Below are positions 7,960-17,524 of a DNA stretch of 64,000 nucleotides, piece by piece (within the stretch, counting starts at the first letter, position 1; each line of letters begins with the position of its first letter). The notes under the pieces were generated by a model that was given only the letters and a program-made list of their open reading frames with translations, searched no databases and was not told where the DNA came from. Made by a program: the position numbers and the translations under genes. Source of the stretch: Ectobacillus ponti (GTDB lineage: Bacteria; Bacillota; Bacilli; Bacillales; Bacillaceae_G); contig NZ_JANCLT010000015.1 of assembly GCF_024294785.1 (NCBI RefSeq), positions 1 through 64,000 of the forward strand, in the 5' to 3' direction.

Positions 7960-8493
7960 TTAAGCTTCTTGTGCTGCCTCTTCGTAGATTGGCACCCAGC
8001 CTTCAGTTGTGATGAAGATGCGAACCGCTACAACTTTGCGGTCGGACATCAGTGTGAAGTAGTGGCGTGTGTTCTCCGGAACGGAAATCAGGTCGCCAGG
8101 GTTCAATTCTACATCGAAGAAGCCGCCATCTTGGCTCTGAATCACGAAGATGCCGTGGCCGCTTACGATGAAGCGCACCTCGTCATCTGTATGATGATGC
8201 TCGCGCTGGAAGTTTGTCAGCAGCGTATCCAGGTTTGGCGTTGTATCAGACAGGGAAATGACGTCAGCTGTCTGGTAGCCGCGGCGCTCTGAAATATCCT
8301 TAATTTCCGCAGCGAATGCCGCCAGAATTTCCTGCTTGTTCTCATCTGTCAAAGCATAGTTTTCCACCAGGTGGGCAGGCAGCTTTGTGATATCCCAATG
8401 CTCATACAGAACAGTCTGCTGCTCCAGGAATGCAGCTACCTCTTCCTGATTTTCAATGCGTACATTTGTGTCGTGAATGCGAATTTGCGCCAT
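7960..8493 (-). CDS. mtnD: acireductone dioxygenase MtnD
   Basis: 177 residues, cupin fold. The metal motif HHHTDDEVRFIVSG carries the His-His-(x)-Glu ligands, and the fourth His is in ENTRHYFTL. It cleaves acireductone with O2 to formate and 4-methylthio-2-oxobutanoate (Fe form), the last oxidative step before transamination to methionine by MtnE. It is the last gene of the four-gene operon. ATG 8493 overlaps the mtnB stop (8493) by one base, following GGAGGCCAATTAT. Confidence 0.95.
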   Translation of the reverse strand: MAQIRIHDTNVRIENQEEVAAFLEQQTVLYEHWDITKLPAHLVENYALTDENKQEILAAFAAEIKDISERRGYQTADVISLSDTTPNLDTLLTNFQREHHHTDDEVRFIVSGHGIFVIQSQDGGFFDVELNPGDLISVPENTRHYFTLMSDRKVVAVRIFITTEGWVPIYEEAAQEA

Positions 8494-9125
8494 TATAATT
8501 GGCCTCCTTTTATAGGTTGAAGTGATAATAATGCAAGGTGAAAACGGAAGAGAAACTCATAAGCTTCCAATCTCCGTTTTGCATCAAAGGTATCCTTGCC
8601 CCACACGGTAATGCCGTGATTGCGAATGAGTACAGCTCCGGTGTCTCCCTTTACATGCGGCAGGAACGCCTCGCCCAGTGTGGGGATGTGGGCATAATTT
8701 TCAATGACCGGGATGGAGATGCTTGCGCCTTCCTCCCAAATGTCCAAAGCCTTGATAATTTCCTGGTCCTGCAGAACAACGTGGCCCTCTTGTGCGTACA
8801 GGCTGGAGATGACATTGTTCTCCACTGTATGGACGTGGAGAACACAGCCGGCACTCGTATTGTTATAGACATGGACATGCAAAATGGTCTCGGCGGACGG
8901 ACGCTGATGCGTCTCCATTGCCGGGCGCCCGTCGCGGTCCACCAGCAGGAAGTCATCCGGCGTCGTTTTTGTTTTATCCTTGCCGCTGGCGGAAACAAGG
9001 AAGGTGAGCGGCTCATCGCTTACCTTAACGGAAATGTTGCCGCTTGTAGCCGGGAACCAGTCCTTGGCCGCCAGCTCCTTTTTCACATCGCTCAGCTCCT
9101 GCCAGCGTCGAAACAGCTCCTTCAT
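8493..9125 (-). CDS. mtnB: methylthioribulose-1-phosphate dehydratase MtnB
   Basis: 210 residues, class II aldolase/adducin fold. [23 protein letters not shown] near residue 29-51 is the typical N-terminal signature. Zn ligands are the paired His in [19 protein letters not shown] and a later His in [10 protein letters not shown]. It dehydrates 5-methylthioribulose-1-phosphate to the diketo compound used by MtnW. ATG 9125 overlaps the mtnX stop by 4 bases. Confidence 0.95.
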   Translation of the reverse strand: MKELFRRWQELSDVKKELAAKDWFPATSGNISVKVSDEPLTFLVSASGKDKTKTTPDDFLLVDRDGRPAMETHQRPSAETILHVHVYNNTSAGCVLHVHTVENNVISSLYAQEGHVVLQDQEIIKALDIWEEGASISIPVIENYAHIPTLGEAFLPHVKGDTGAVLIRNHGITVWGKDTFDAKRRLEAYEFLFRFHLALLSLQPIKGGQL

Positions 9126-9778
9126 CTTGCCACCTCCAGCAGCTTTGCCAGTTCTTGCTGTACATCCGCGAAGGTTTCAAACGGCGTGTAAGGAATGCCG
9201 AGTTCTTCGCATTTTGTAATCAGGAAGTCACGGGCAAACACTTTGTCTGCAAGCTTGGCTGCCTGCAAATCTGTGATGGAATCACCAATCAGAATTTTCA
9301 TGGCGCCTGGTTTTCCGAGCTTGCGGATCAAGGATGGCTTGCATAAGCCGCAAGCGTTGCCGCAATGCCCATCGCACGGATGAATCCAGTCCACATGGAT
9401 ATGTGTGCCGGAAAAGTCGGTTGCGTTGCAGTAGACATGGTCCCGTTCCACCAAGCCATCCAGCATGGGATGGACAAAGAAGTCCATCCCGCCGGAGATT
9501 ACGTAGAAATCAAGGCATTGTTCCTTGGTGAACTGGACGAATTCCGGGAAGCCCGGGCGGATGATGCCGGTTTCTTTCACGAAGTTCACGATATCCTCCT
9601 TCAGGGAAGAAGGGAGGAGGGCGAACATACGGCTGACGCCCTCACGGATGGAAATCTCCTGAGCCAGCACCTGATCTTTAATCACATTCGTTTCAGGCGG
9701 GCCGAATTGCTTCATGATGGCAATAATGTTATCGCTCTTGGTGATGGTGCCGTCAAAGTCGCAAAAAATCTGAATCAT
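9122..9778 (-). CDS. mtnX: HK-MTPenyl-1-P phosphatase MtnX
   Basis: 218 residues, HAD superfamily. The nucleophile motif is [13 protein letters not shown] at residues 4-15, motif II is VISGGMDFF, and motif III is [19 protein letters not shown]. It dephosphorylates 2-hydroxy-3-keto-5-methylthiopentenyl-1-phosphate made by MtnW and gives the acireductone for MtnD. Four-base overlaps with mtnW and mtnB point to coupled translation. Confidence 0.95.
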   Translation of the reverse strand: MIQIFCDFDGTITKSDNIIAIMKQFGPPETNVIKDQVLAQEISIREGVSRMFALLPSSLKEDIVNFVKETGIIRPGFPEFVQFTKEQCLDFYVISGGMDFFVHPMLDGLVERDHVYCNATDFSGTHIHVDWIHPCDGHCGNACGLCKPSLIRKLGKPGAMKILIGDSITDLQAAKLADKVFARDFLITKCEELGIPYTPFETFADVQQELAKLLEVAR

Positions 9779-11016
9779 GCCTTCACCTCAGTCGGGTTGC
9801 CCCAGAGGCGAAGGGCAATTTGCAGATCTTCATCCTCATACTGGCTGAGCGGAGTGCCGGACAGCACCGCATCGATGGCAGCGCGGAACGCTTTGCCGCC
9901 GCCGGCCGCGCCATTTGGATGGCCATGCACGCCGCCGCCCGCATTGATGATGGAATCCTTGCCAAAGTCGCTGATTAACAGCGGCACCAGACCTGGGTGA
10001 ATGCCGGCGCTTGGCACAGGAATGGTGCGCTTGAACGGCTCCTTTTCATCCAGGCAATCTGCCGCGATGCCCAGTGCCTGGCCGCGGTCGAGCGCCACGC
10101 TGCCGTACGGAGACGGGAAGAGCGAGAAGTCTGCGCCTGTGAGGCGAAGCAGCTTGCCGAGCAGGAGCGGATTTGCAAAGCCATAGAATTCGGATGGTGT
10201 CAGCGCGCCGCTCACAGATGGATGCGCCATGATTGGGATGTTAATTTCTTCATCCTCCGCCAGTGCCTGCAGGACGTCGAGGCCGTAGGCAAAGACGTTA
10301 AACAGCAGGACATCGGCGCCAAGCTTGGCCGCCAATTTTGCTTTCTCCTTCAGCTCGAAGGTGCGGCCGGACAGATTCACCGCGTACAGTGTACGGTGGC
10401 CGGTTTCCGCGTATACCTGCTCCAGCACCTCCTTGCCGGCTTGAATGCGCTCCGCAAACGGCGTCAGCGGGTTGTCGAACAAAATTTCATCGTCCTTTAC
10501 CAAATCCACGCCGCCAAGCGCCTGCTGGCGAAGCTGATCCTTTAAGTAAGTAAGGTCGCGGCCGATGACGCCTTTGAAAATACTCATTAAGAGCGGGCGG
10601 TCATAGACACCGAGCTTTTCGCGGATGCCTTCCAAACCAAACTTCGGGCCCGGGAAGGCCTGCTTCAGGTCATCGGAGAATTCCAAATCCACCAGCTTAA
10701 TTTCGCCGTCCAAGGACAGCTTGCCAAATGCTGTAACAAGAGCTGCCGGAAGGTCATGGCTGAAGTTTGCTGCCGGGTAGTGAATCTTCAATAAACCGCG
10801 TGTTACCTGTTTGCCAAGATACTCGTTTGCTTTCGGGTCTTCCGGCAGCTCTTCAATGCTGATGATGGAGCCTTTATGCTTTTTCAGCTGCTGCTGCTCC
10901 AATAGCGGCAGGTCTGTCCAAGATCCGATGGTGAGACCGAGGGCGATGCCTTCCGCTTTTTTTACTAGATTATGGGAACTATCATGTATGAGATACGTAG
11001 CTGTAATGCCGCTCAT
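9775..11016 (-). CDS. mtnW: DK-MTP-1-P enolase MtnW (RuBisCO-like protein)
   Basis: 413 residues, full length for the B. subtilis-type RuBisCO-like enolase. [22 protein letters not shown] near residue 170-195 holds the Mg-binding Lys/Asp/Glu segment. [11 protein letters not shown] and [17 protein letters not shown] are the phosphate-binding regions. It enolises 2,3-diketo-5-methylthiopentyl-1-phosphate and is not a CO2-fixing RuBisCO. First gene of mtnW-X-B-D, directly downstream of a SAM-I riboswitch. ATG 11016 follows AAGGAGG. Confidence 0.95.
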   Translation of the reverse strand: MSGITATYLIHDSSHNLVKKAEGIALGLTIGSWTDLPLLEQQQLKKHKGSIISIEELPEDPKANEYLGKQVTRGLLKIHYPAANFSHDLPAALVTAFGKLSLDGEIKLVDLEFSDDLKQAFPGPKFGLEGIREKLGVYDRPLLMSIFKGVIGRDLTYLKDQLRQQALGGVDLVKDDEILFDNPLTPFAERIQAGKEVLEQVYAETGHRTLYAVNLSGRTFELKEKAKLAAKLGADVLLFNVFAYGLDVLQALAEDEEINIPIMAHPSVSGALTPSEFYGFANPLLLGKLLRLTGADFSLFPSPYGSVALDRGQALGIAADCLDEKEPFKRTIPVPSAGIHPGLVPLLISDFGKDSIINAGGGVHGHPNGAAGGGKAFRAAIDAVLSGTPLSQYEDEDLQIALRLWGNPTEVKA

Positions 11017-11039
11017 GGAAAAACCTCCTTAGTCAATAA

Positions 11040-11064
11040 AAAAAACCTCTCGACAAGGAGAGGT
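11040..11064 (-). terminator. mtnW: regulatory terminator of the mtnW SAM riboswitch
   Basis: On the minus strand AACCTCTC (11064-11057) pairs with GAGAGGTT (11050-11043), followed by a run of T. It is the expression-platform terminator, expected to form when SAM is bound. Confidence 0.9.
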
Positions 11065-11065
11065 T

Positions 11066-11180
11066 ATATACCTGATCCTTATCTATCAGCTCGCGCGCTG
11101 TGAGAATTAGCACCGTGCCCCTTAGGGTCGGTTGCCGGGCTTCGTAGGGCTCATCCCTCCACCTGCTCTTGATAAGTAGA
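11066..11180 (-). ncRNA. SAM-I riboswitch (S-box) upstream of mtnW
   Basis: Read on the minus strand the element begins CTTATCAAGAGCAGGTGGAG and contains GAAGCCCGGCAACC, then GCACGGTGCTAATTC and GATAAGGAT. These are the conserved S-box core segments (kink-turn, pseudoknot partner and P3/P4 core). High SAM should favour the downstream terminator and shut off mtnW-X-B-D, so salvage runs when methionine/SAM is low. Confidence 0.95.
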
Positions 11181-11205
11181 AATGTTATGAAATTTCGCTA
11201 ATTGG

Positions 11206-11234
11206 ATTCTGACAGAAACGTATCAGGTTGTCAA
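11206..11234 (-). promoter_or_regulatory. sigA-type promoter for mtnW operon inside the mtnE 3' end
   Basis: Minus-strand TTGACA (11234-11229), a 17-base spacer, then CAGAAT (11211-11206). The -35 lies within the last codons of mtnE, so mtnW-X-B-D has its own start separate from mtnE. Confidence 0.6.
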
Positions 11235-12422
11235 TGGTTTTTGGAAAATTTCCAACCTTGCGATGCGGGAAACCGCTTCGCGGATGCGTTCTTCTGTATG
11301 CAGCAGACCAACGCGGACATAGCCCTCGCCGTGCTCGCCGAAGCCGATGCCGGGCGCAACTGCAACATGGGCGTGCTCGAGCAGCAGATCGGCGAAGGTT
11401 TGGGATGTATAGCCTTCTGGAACCGGCAGCCACGCAAAGAATGAGCCTGCCGGCGCCTTCACATGCCAGCCGATTTCATGGCAGGCAGCCACAAGCGCCG
11501 CACGGCGGGATTCATACATGGCGACAAGCTCGTCCACACAATCCTGCGGCTGCAAAAGCGCTTGGCGCGCTGCTTCTTGTACCGCGCCGAACATACTGAC
11601 ATACATATGATCCTGCAGCAGATTGATTGCTTCAATCACACTCGGATTGCCGACAGCGAAGCCAATGCGCCAGCCAGCCATATTGTACGTTTTGGAGAAG
11701 GTATAAATTTCAATGCCAGTTTCCTTTGCGCCCTCTGCCTCCAGATAACTCACCGGCTTTTTCCCATCAAAGCCGATGGCGCCGTAGGCAAAGTCATGGA
11801 CGACCAGGATGTCATGCTGATTGGCAAATGCAACTGTTTCCTCAAAGAATTCCTTCGTGGCAACAGCGCCGGTCGGGTTGTTCGGATAGTTGAGGAACAT
11901 GAGCTTTGCCAGATCCGCTGTTTCCGGCGCGATGCTGCTGTAATCCGGCAGGAAGTCGTTCTCTGCCAAAAGCGGCATCATCTCCATCTTGGCCTGCGCC
12001 AGCGCCACACCGGACCAATAATCCGGATAGCCGGGATCCGGAACAAGGATGGTGTCGCCAGGATTGGTGAAGCAAATCGGCATTTCAATCAGGCCGGCTT
12101 TGCCGCCGAAAATAATGGCAACTTCTGTTTCTGGATCAATTTTCACGCCATATTCACGTTCGTAGAATACAGCCACAGCTTCTTTTAAATCAGGGCGGCC
12201 GCGGAACGGCGGATATTTATGATGGATGGGCTCTGCAGCCGCTTCCTGTAGTGCTTGTACAATATGAGAAGGAGTCGGCTGGTCTGGGTTGCCTTGTCCG
12301 AGATTGATAACGTCATGTCCGGCAGAGATGACTTTGTTTACCTTTTGCACGAGTGACGCGAAAAACTGCGTTGGCAGCTCTGTCAGCACGCGGGCCGGCT
12401 GAAATTGTTTCACGTGTTTCAC
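11223..12422 (-). CDS. mtnE: methionine-salvage aminotransferase MtnE
   Basis: 399 residues, class I/II PLP aminotransferase. The PLP lysine is in YTFSKTYNMAGWRIGF near residue 235. Other family markers are NLGQGNPDQPTPSHIVQAL, LNYPNNPTGAVA and the C-terminal VRVGLLHTEERI with the carboxylate-binding Arg. It transaminates 4-methylthio-2-oxobutanoate to methionine. It has no riboswitch in front of it, unlike mtnW, and is read divergently from mtnU. ATG 12422 sits after AAGAGGTGAAACACGTGAA-type sequence. Confidence 0.9.
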   Translation of the reverse strand: MKHVKQFQPARVLTELPTQFFASLVQKVNKVISAGHDVINLGQGNPDQPTPSHIVQALQEAAAEPIHHKYPPFRGRPDLKEAVAVFYEREYGVKIDPETEVAIIFGGKAGLIEMPICFTNPGDTILVPDPGYPDYWSGVALAQAKMEMMPLLAENDFLPDYSSIAPETADLAKLMFLNYPNNPTGAVATKEFFEETVAFANQHDILVVHDFAYGAIGFDGKKPVSYLEAEGAKETGIEIYTFSKTYNMAGWRIGFAVGNPSVIEAINLLQDHMYVSMFGAVQEAARQALLQPQDCVDELVAMYESRRAALVAACHEIGWHVKAPAGSFFAWLPVPEGYTSQTFADLLLEHAHVAVAPGIGFGEHGEGYVRVGLLHTEERIREAVSRIARLEIFQKPLTT

Positions 12423-12430
12423 CTCTTGTA

Positions 12431-12474
12431 AAAAATGGTTGCAATACTAGTGACCAATCATATATCGTATTGGT
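12431..12474. promoter_or_regulatory. inverted repeats in the mtnE-mtnU divergent intergenic region
   Basis: ACCAAT (12453-12458) and ATTGGT (12469-12474) are inverted, as are CAATAC (12432-12437) and GTATTG (12467-12472). They sit in the 93-base gap between divergent starts, where an operator controlling both genes would be expected. The regulator is unknown. Confidence 0.4.
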
Positions 12475-12515
12475 AAGTTTGTAAAGACCAAATTTTCAGA
12501 GAGTGAGGGTTTGCG

Positions 12516-13295
12516 ATGAAGGTGGCTTGCCTGCAAATAGATATTGCATTTGGAGATATAGAGACGAATATAGAAACTGCTTCCCGCGCATTGGCGGAAG
12601 CCATGAAGGAGCAGCCGGATGTGGTGGTGCTGCCGGAATTATGGACAACAGGGTATGATCTGACACGGCTGGACGTGCTGGCAGATGAGAACGGTGAGAA
12701 ATCCCGCGCGCTGCTGAGCGGCTGGGCGAAGGGATATGCGGTGAACCTTGTCGGCGGGTCCATCGCCAAGCGTACCGAAACAGGCGTGACGAATACGATG
12801 TACGTATATAACAGAGCAGGGGAGCTCGTAAGCGAGTACAGCAAAGCTCACTTGTTCCAATTGATGGATGAGCATAAGTATTTGGAGGCAGGCAGCAGCG
12901 AGCACAGCTTTGAGCTGGAGAATGTTCCATGCGCCGGCTTCATCTGCTATGATATCCGTTTTCCGGAATGGCTGCGTGCGCATACCTCCAAGGGGGCGCA
13001 AGTATTGTTCGTAGTGGCGGAATGGCCGCAGCCGCGCCTGGCGCATTGGCGTACCCTGCTGCAGGCCCGGGCAATTGAAAATCAGTGCTTCGTGGTGGCG
13101 TGCAACCGTGCCGGCAATGACCCGGCAAATGTATTCGCCGGACATTCCCTTGTCCTTGATCCGTGGGGCGAGGTGGTGGCAGAGGCGGGCGAAGCGCCGG
13201 AGCTTCTGGTGGCGGAACTGGACTTTGCCAAGGTTCCGGAGGTGCGGCGCGGCATTCCGGTCTTTGCGGACCGCCGCCCGGATTTGTATCAGTAA
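12516..13295 (+). CDS. mtnU: nitrilase-superfamily amidase MtnU (omega-amidase type)
   Basis: 259 residues. The Glu-Lys-Cys catalytic triad is visible: Glu in VVLPELWTTGYD near residue 42, Lys in EYSKAHLFQ near 111, and Cys in AGFICYDIRFPEW near 146. It is the equivalent of B. subtilis YkrU/MtnU, found in the same place between mtnE and mtnK-A. The likely role is to hydrolyse alpha-ketoglutaramate formed when glutamine is the amino donor for MtnE, pulling the transamination forward. That role is known for the family and inferred here. Confidence 0.9.
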   Translation: MKVACLQIDIAFGDIETNIETASRALAEAMKEQPDVVVLPELWTTGYDLTRLDVLADENGEKSRALLSGWAKGYAVNLVGGSIAKRTETGVTNTMYVYNRAGELVSEYSKAHLFQLMDEHKYLEAGSSEHSFELENVPCAGFICYDIRFPEWLRAHTSKGAQVLFVVAEWPQPRLAHWRTLLQARAIENQCFVVACNRAGNDPANVFAGHSLVLDPWGEVVAEAGEAPELLVAELDFAKVPEVRRGIPVFADRRPDLYQ

Positions 13296-13300
13296 TTGAG

Positions 13301-13335
13301 ATGCGGACAGCTGATGGGCTGTCCGCATTTGTATA
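13301..13335 (+). terminator. terminator after mtnU
   Basis: ATGCGGACAG (13301-13310) pairs perfectly with CTGTCCGCAT (13319-13328), then TTTGTAT. Confidence 0.85.
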
Positions 13336-13411
13336 TCGGTCGATTTGGCCGCCGTTTCAGCAAAAACAGGGAATTTCACAGAAAGCCGCCGTTTTTGCTG
13401 TAAAAAAGTTG

Positions 13412-13440
13412 TTGACATTGCGATTTCGCAACTGTATAGT
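13412..13440 (+). promoter_or_regulatory. sigA promoter for mtnK-mtnA
   Basis: TTGACA at 13412-13417, 17-base spacer, TATAGT at 13435-13440. This is a near-consensus promoter about 40 bases before the SAM riboswitch. Confidence 0.85.
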
Positions 13441-13443
13441 CTT

Positions 13444-13469
13444 GTTCAGAAACTCGAAACTTTCTGAAC
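13444..13469 (+). promoter_or_regulatory. perfect inverted repeat at the mtnK transcription start
   Basis: GTTCAGAAA (13444-13452) and TTTCTGAAC (13461-13469) with an 8-base spacer. It begins 4 bases after the -10 box, so it covers the expected transcription start. It could be a repressor operator or a 5' mRNA-stabilising hairpin. Confidence 0.5.
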
Positions 13470-13481
13470 AACCACATAATT

Positions 13482-13625
13482 CTCTTATCAAGAGCAGGCG
13501 GAGGGATTTGGCCCGATGAAGCCCAGCAACCGGCCGTAATACCATTGTGAAATGGGGCGCGCGTCATGCGCCTAGTAAGGCACGGTGCTAATTCCAGCAG
13601 AAAGTATACTTTCTGGCAGATAAGA
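13482..13625 (+). ncRNA. SAM-I riboswitch (S-box) upstream of mtnK
   Basis: CTTATCAAGAGCAGGCGGAG opens the aptamer. GATGAAGCCCAGCAACCGG, the variable P2/P4 arm, GGCACGGTGCTAATTCC and the closing AGATAAGAGG follow. All S-box core positions expected by eye are present. A terminator lies downstream at 13641-13674. It controls the mtnK-mtnA half of salvage in parallel with the mtnW riboswitch. Confidence 0.95.
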
Positions 13626-13640
13626 GGGGAGAAGACTACT

Positions 13641-13674
13641 TCAAACCTCTTTCGTCATGGAAAGGGGTTTTTCT
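13641..13674 (+). terminator. regulatory terminator of the mtnK SAM riboswitch
   Basis: AAACCTCTTTC pairs with GAAAGGGGTTT, followed by TTCTT. It is the SAM-dependent terminator of the S-box. Confidence 0.85.
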
Positions 13675-13710
13675 TATGAAGAGCCCCAATAATTACTAGG
13701 GGGAAAAGAC

Positions 13711-14889
13711 ATGGCATATCAACCACTTACAGAAGAAACAGCCATTGCGCTGGCAAAAGAGATTGGCTATTTTTCACAGGAAGCAGCAGTAACGTGCAGC
13801 GAAATCGGCGATGGAAACCTGAATCTTGTCTTCCATATCCGTTCCGGCGAAAAAGGAATCATCATTAAGCAGGCGCTGCCGTACGCGAAGGTTGTCGGCG
13901 AAAGCTGGCCGCTGTCCCTGCGCCGCGCGACCATTGAAAGCAACGCACTGACAACCTTTGCGAAATATGTGCCGGAGCTTGTGCCGGAAGTATATTACCA
14001 TAATGAGGAGTTAGCGGTCACCGTGATGGAAGACCTATCACACATGACCATTTCCCGCAAAGGCTTAATTGAGGGCGAGGATTATCCGCTCCTGTCACAG
14101 CATATCGGCACATTCTCGGCAAAAACGTTGTTCTATACTTCCGACTTCGGCTTAGAAGCACAAGAAAAACGCAAATTAGACGGAACATTCGTGAATCCCG
14201 ACCTTTGTAAAATTACTGAAGATTTGGTATTTACAGATCCGTTTGGCAATTATGAAACGAACAGTTATGAGCCGGAGCTGCAGGAAGCGGTAGAAGAGCT
14301 TTGGAGCGACGAAGCCTTGAAGCTGCGTGCGGCGCAGTTCAAATATAAGTTCCTGACGCGAAAGGAAGCACTGATGCATGGCGACCTGCATACAGGCAGC
14401 ATCTTTGCGACACCAACAGAAACGAAGGTCATTGATCCGGAGTTTGCGACATTTGGCCCAATTGGCTTTGACCTTGGCCATTTTCTTGCCAACTTGGCGA
14501 TGAATGCCATTGCCCGCCCGGCAGATAAGCGTGAAATTCTATTCTATCATATTGAAAACACCTGGAAGGTATTTGCTGAGACCTTCACCACATTGTGGGA
14601 AACAGCAGAGACAGAAGCATATACGAAGCAGACTGGCTGGCTGCCGCTTGTGCTGGAGGATATTTTCGCGGATATTGTGGGCTTTGCCGGCTGTGAAATC
14701 ATCCGCCGCACCATCGGCTTGGCGCATGTGGCTGACTTGGATGGCATCGCTGATACAGAGGCGAAGCTGGCAGCGAAACGCCATGCGCTGCGGTTGGGCC
14801 GCGCCCTGCTGCTGGCACGCGGCGCTGACATCAGCATCTTCCGCAAGGAGTTTGCGGCAACACAGGAAAGAAAGGAAGTACAAGCGTGA
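13711..14889 (+). CDS. mtnK: methylthioribose kinase MtnK
   Basis: 392 residues, APH-like kinase fold. The Brenner motif is [28 protein letters not shown] near residue 228-255, giving the catalytic Asp and metal-binding residues. The glycine-rich region is [11 protein letters not shown] near residue 30. It phosphorylates 5-methylthioribose at C1 using ATP, feeding MtnA. ATG 13711 follows AGGGGGAAAAGAC. Stop and mtnA start overlap as GTGA. Confidence 0.95.
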   Translation: MAYQPLTEETAIALAKEIGYFSQEAAVTCSEIGDGNLNLVFHIRSGEKGIIIKQALPYAKVVGESWPLSLRRATIESNALTTFAKYVPELVPEVYYHNEELAVTVMEDLSHMTISRKGLIEGEDYPLLSQHIGTFSAKTLFYTSDFGLEAQEKRKLDGTFVNPDLCKITEDLVFTDPFGNYETNSYEPELQEAVEELWSDEALKLRAAQFKYKFLTRKEALMHGDLHTGSIFATPTETKVIDPEFATFGPIGFDLGHFLANLAMNAIARPADKREILFYHIENTWKVFAETFTTLWETAETEAYTKQTGWLPLVLEDIFADIVGFAGCEIIRRTIGLAHVADLDGIADTEAKLAAKRHALRLGRALLLARGADISIFRKEFAATQERKEVQA

Positions 14890-15932
14890 GCACACTCGTA
14901 AACGTACCGCGTTCCGTCATTTGGAACGGCAACTCTATTACTCTATTAAATCAAACAAAGCTGCCGACTGAGGTAGAATATAAAGAATTGACAACCATTG
15001 AAAGTGTATGGGACAGCATCGTCGCGCTGGAGGTGCGCGGCGCCCCGGCGATCGGCATTACGGCAGCCTTCGGTTTGGCGCAGGCGGCAAGACGCTATGA
15101 AACTGCCGATATCACGAAATTTTTGGCGCAGCTGAAGCGCGACCGCGACTACCTCGCAAGCTCCCGCCCAACGGCAGTCAACCTGTTCTGGGCACTGGAC
15201 CGGGTTGTCCGCAGTGTGGACGATTCGCTGACAGTGGAGGAAGCGAAGGAGCGCCTGGAGCGCGAAGCTTTGGACATCCAGCAAGAGGATGAAGAGGTGT
15301 GCCGCACGATTGGCGAAAACGCGCTGACATTGTTCCGGGATGGGGACAAGGTGCTGACCATCTGCAACGCCGGCAGTATCGCAACGGCCCGCTACGGCAC
15401 AGCATTGGCGCCGTTCTACCTGGCAAAGGAGCAGGGCATCAGCCTGCAGGTGTTCGCCAGTGAAACACGTCCTGTCCTGCAGGGGGCTCGCTTGACCGCT
15501 TGGGAGCTGCAGCAGGCCGGCGTGGATGTTACGCTGATTACGGACAATATGGCGGCCAACACCATTGCCGCAAAAGGCATTTCCGCCATTATTGTAGGAG
15601 CGGACCGCATCGTGGCAAACGGCGATACAGCCAACAAGATCGGAACATTTAACCTCGCTGTATTGGCAAAATACTTCAATATCCCATTCTACGTGGCCGC
15701 GCCGCTGTCCACATTCGACCCGGCGCTGGAAACAGGCGCGGAAATTGTAATTGAAGAGCGCAAAGACGAAGAGGTGACGCATGTGTTCGGCACACGTGTG
15801 GCGCCGGAGGGTGTGGCGGTATACAACCCGGCTTTTGATGTGACGCCGAACGAGCTTATCACAGGCATCGTCACAGAAAAGGGCATTCTGCGCGGGAACT
15901 ATAAGGAAGCAATTGCAAAGCTATTTCTATAA
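14886..15932 (+). CDS. mtnA: methylthioribose-1-phosphate isomerase MtnA
   Basis: 348 residues, GTG start overlapping mtnK by 4 bases. Family signatures are [15 protein letters not shown] near residue 50, [17 protein letters not shown] with the catalytic Cys near residue 160, [16 protein letters not shown], and [20 protein letters not shown] with the catalytic Asp near residue 240. It isomerises methylthioribose-1-phosphate to methylthioribulose-1-phosphate, the substrate of MtnB. It is related to eIF2B alpha subunits, but position and motifs settle the call. Confidence 0.95.
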   Translation: MSTLVNVPRSVIWNGNSITLLNQTKLPTEVEYKELTTIESVWDSIVALEVRGAPAIGITAAFGLAQAARRYETADITKFLAQLKRDRDYLASSRPTAVNLFWALDRVVRSVDDSLTVEEAKERLEREALDIQQEDEEVCRTIGENALTLFRDGDKVLTICNAGSIATARYGTALAPFYLAKEQGISLQVFASETRPVLQGARLTAWELQQAGVDVTLITDNMAANTIAAKGISAIIVGADRIVANGDTANKIGTFNLAVLAKYFNIPFYVAAPLSTFDPALETGAEIVIEERKDEEVTHVFGTRVAPEGVAVYNPAFDVTPNELITGIVTEKGILRGNYKEAIAKLFL

Positions 15933-15965
15933 GAAAAGCCAGCTCCCGGGGGGCTGGCTTTTCTT
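15931..15965 (+). terminator. terminator of mtnK-mtnA
   Basis: AAGAAAAGCCAGC (15931-15943) pairs with GCTGGCTTTTCTT (15953-15965). It overlaps the mtnA stop codon. Confidence 0.85.
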
Positions 15966-16130
15966 GCATTAAAAAAAGAGAAGCGAACCGCTCAAACGCA
16001 GGAGGCGGCTGCTTCTGTCCATAGGGTCACTGTGCTGTAGAAGCTATGTAATAGCTTTGTTTCATTATAGTTATATATTGCGATTTTTTCAAGACTTTTC
16101 AGGAAGAAAGAGGCATGTCTGGAAGATCTC

Positions 16131-16160
16131 ACATACATTCCCCTGGAATCATCCATAATA
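16131..16160 (+). promoter_or_regulatory. sigG-like forespore promoter for the ger operon
   Basis: ACATA at 16131-16135 (consensus GnATA), an 18-base spacer, then CATAATA at 16154-16160 (consensus CATnnTA). It lies about 28 bases before the first gene. Germinant receptor operons are typically sigma-G dependent, which supports the assignment. Confidence 0.5.
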
Positions 16161-16187
16161 AGGAAGACATAGAAAGGGGAGATTGCG

Positions 16188-16403
16188 ATGACAGTGCTTG
16201 TGTTCGGGTTATATGCAGCTGTGCTTGTTGCAGTCATGGCGATATTTGATGCTATTTTGTTCCAGCAGCCCTATCTGACTTCCCTGCAGCACCTTGTTTT
16301 TTGCCGGGAGAATCGAATGACCGTCTACTTTACGCTGGCAGTCGGCGGCTTGTGGAGTGCTGTCAGCATGTACAGCAGCAAAAAGCGGGCGGGGCAAGTG
16401 TGA
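16188..16403 (+). CDS. small membrane protein leading the germination operon
   Basis: 71 residues with two hydrophobic helices (about 2-24 and 46-60) and a basic C-terminus SSKKRAGQV. ATG 16188 follows AGAAAGGGGAGATTGCG. Its stop overlaps the GerAB start (TGATG), so it is co-translated with the receptor genes. Small membrane subunits of the GerD or "D-subunit" kind are known beside some ger operons, with two transmembrane helices. This could be one, which is an inference from size, topology and linkage. Confidence 0.65.
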   Translation: MTVLVFGLYAAVLVAVMAIFDAILFQQPYLTSLQHLVFCRENRMTVYFTLAVGGLWSAVSMYSSKKRAGQV

Positions 16404-17524
16404 TGAAGGAGAGAGAAAATATCACAATCTGGCAGTTTCTGATTCTGATGCTCAACTTTGAAATTGGCAGTGCTGTTGTTGTCGGCATCGGCACAGAGGC
16501 GAAGCAGGATGCCTGGATTGCCTGCTTGGCGGCAACAGGCTTGGGCATGCTTCTCATCAGTCTGTATTACAAGCTTTCCCAGTTGTCAGACAGGAAGCAT
16601 CTCTATGGTATTTTCGGGCTGGCTTTTGGAAAATGGGCCGGGCTGGCGCTTTCTTTTTTGTACACTGTCTATTTCATATATATTGCAGCAAGGGTAACGC
16701 GTGATTTCAGTGAACTCATCAACACGGCCATTTTGCCCTATACACCTATGGAGGTAATCATCTTTACGCTGACCTTTCTGGTGGCTTACATGGTGTATAA
16801 AGGGATTGAGGTGACAGGCCGGACAGCAGAGGTGTTTTCACCGACAGTCTTCATCTTCATTTTTGCCATTATTATGATGCTCTGGGCCAGTAAGGGCATC
16901 CACTTCAACAGCTTCCGCCCAGTGCTTGGCGATGGCCCCATGCCGGTTCTGCGGGCTGTCTTTCCGGGTCTCCTTACCTTTCCATTCGGCGAGCTAGTCA
17001 CATTTTCGATGGTGCTGCCGCTCGTGTCGGATGTAAAACAGATCAAGAAATACAGTCTGATTGGAGTGGGAATCAGCGGCATGCTGGTGACGCTGGCCGT
17101 AGCGGTACAAATTGCCGCGCTTGGCTCCGAAACGCGGGGACGGGCAAGCTTTCCGCTGTTGGGGACCGCCAAGAATATTTCCATTGGCGAGTTCGTGGAG
17201 CGGGTGGACGCGCTGATTGTGTTTGTGATGATGCTGGGCATTATCGTGAAATCGGGTATTTTTCTATTTTGCGCCTTACAGGGAATTGAGCACTTGACAA
17301 GCAGGCCGTACCGGCAATTTGTATTTCCTGTCTCGATGATTGTCGGCATGAGTGCTGTGCTCGTATCCTACAACTATGCCGAGCATTTGCAGGAGGGTGT
17401 GGAATTTGTCACCCGGTACGTCCATGTGCCGCTGCAGATCGGCATTCCGGGCCTTGCCTTGCTCGTGCTGTGGATCAAGCAGCGAAAGGAGGGGGGCGGC
17501 CGTGCCGCAGCAAGCAAAACCTAA
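16403..17524 (+). CDS. spore germination permease, GerAB/GerKB family
   Basis: 373 residues with about ten hydrophobic segments, APC-type permease fold. The N-terminus has ITIWQFLILMLNFEIGSAVVVG and the middle has FPGLLTFPFGELVTFSMVLPLV. GerAB-type B subunits bind the germinant within the inner spore membrane. ATG 16403 overlaps the preceding stop; an apparent upstream extension in the same frame is not coding. In this operon the B subunit is first, unlike the classic A-B-C order. Confidence 0.9.
   Translation: MKERENITIWQFLILMLNFEIGSAVVVGIGTEAKQDAWIACLAATGLGMLLISLYYKLSQLSDRKHLYGIFGLAFGKWAGLALSFLYTVYFIYIAARVTRDFSELINTAILPYTPMEVIIFTLTFLVAYMVYKGIEVTGRTAEVFSPTVFIFIFAIIMMLWASKGIHFNSFRPVLGDGPMPVLRAVFPGLLTFPFGELVTFSMVLPLVSDVKQIKKYSLIGVGISGMLVTLAVAVQIAALGSETRGRASFPLLGTAKNISIGEFVERVDALIVFVMMLGIIVKSGIFLFCALQGIEHLTSRPYRQFVFPVSMIVGMSAVLVSYNYAEHLQEGVEFVTRYVHVPLQIGIPGLALLVLWIKQRKEGGGRAAASKT

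Noticed and set aside
9775-11016. True RuBisCO large subunit
   Set aside because: The context (mtnX, mtnB, mtnD) and sequence features identify the MtnW enolase.
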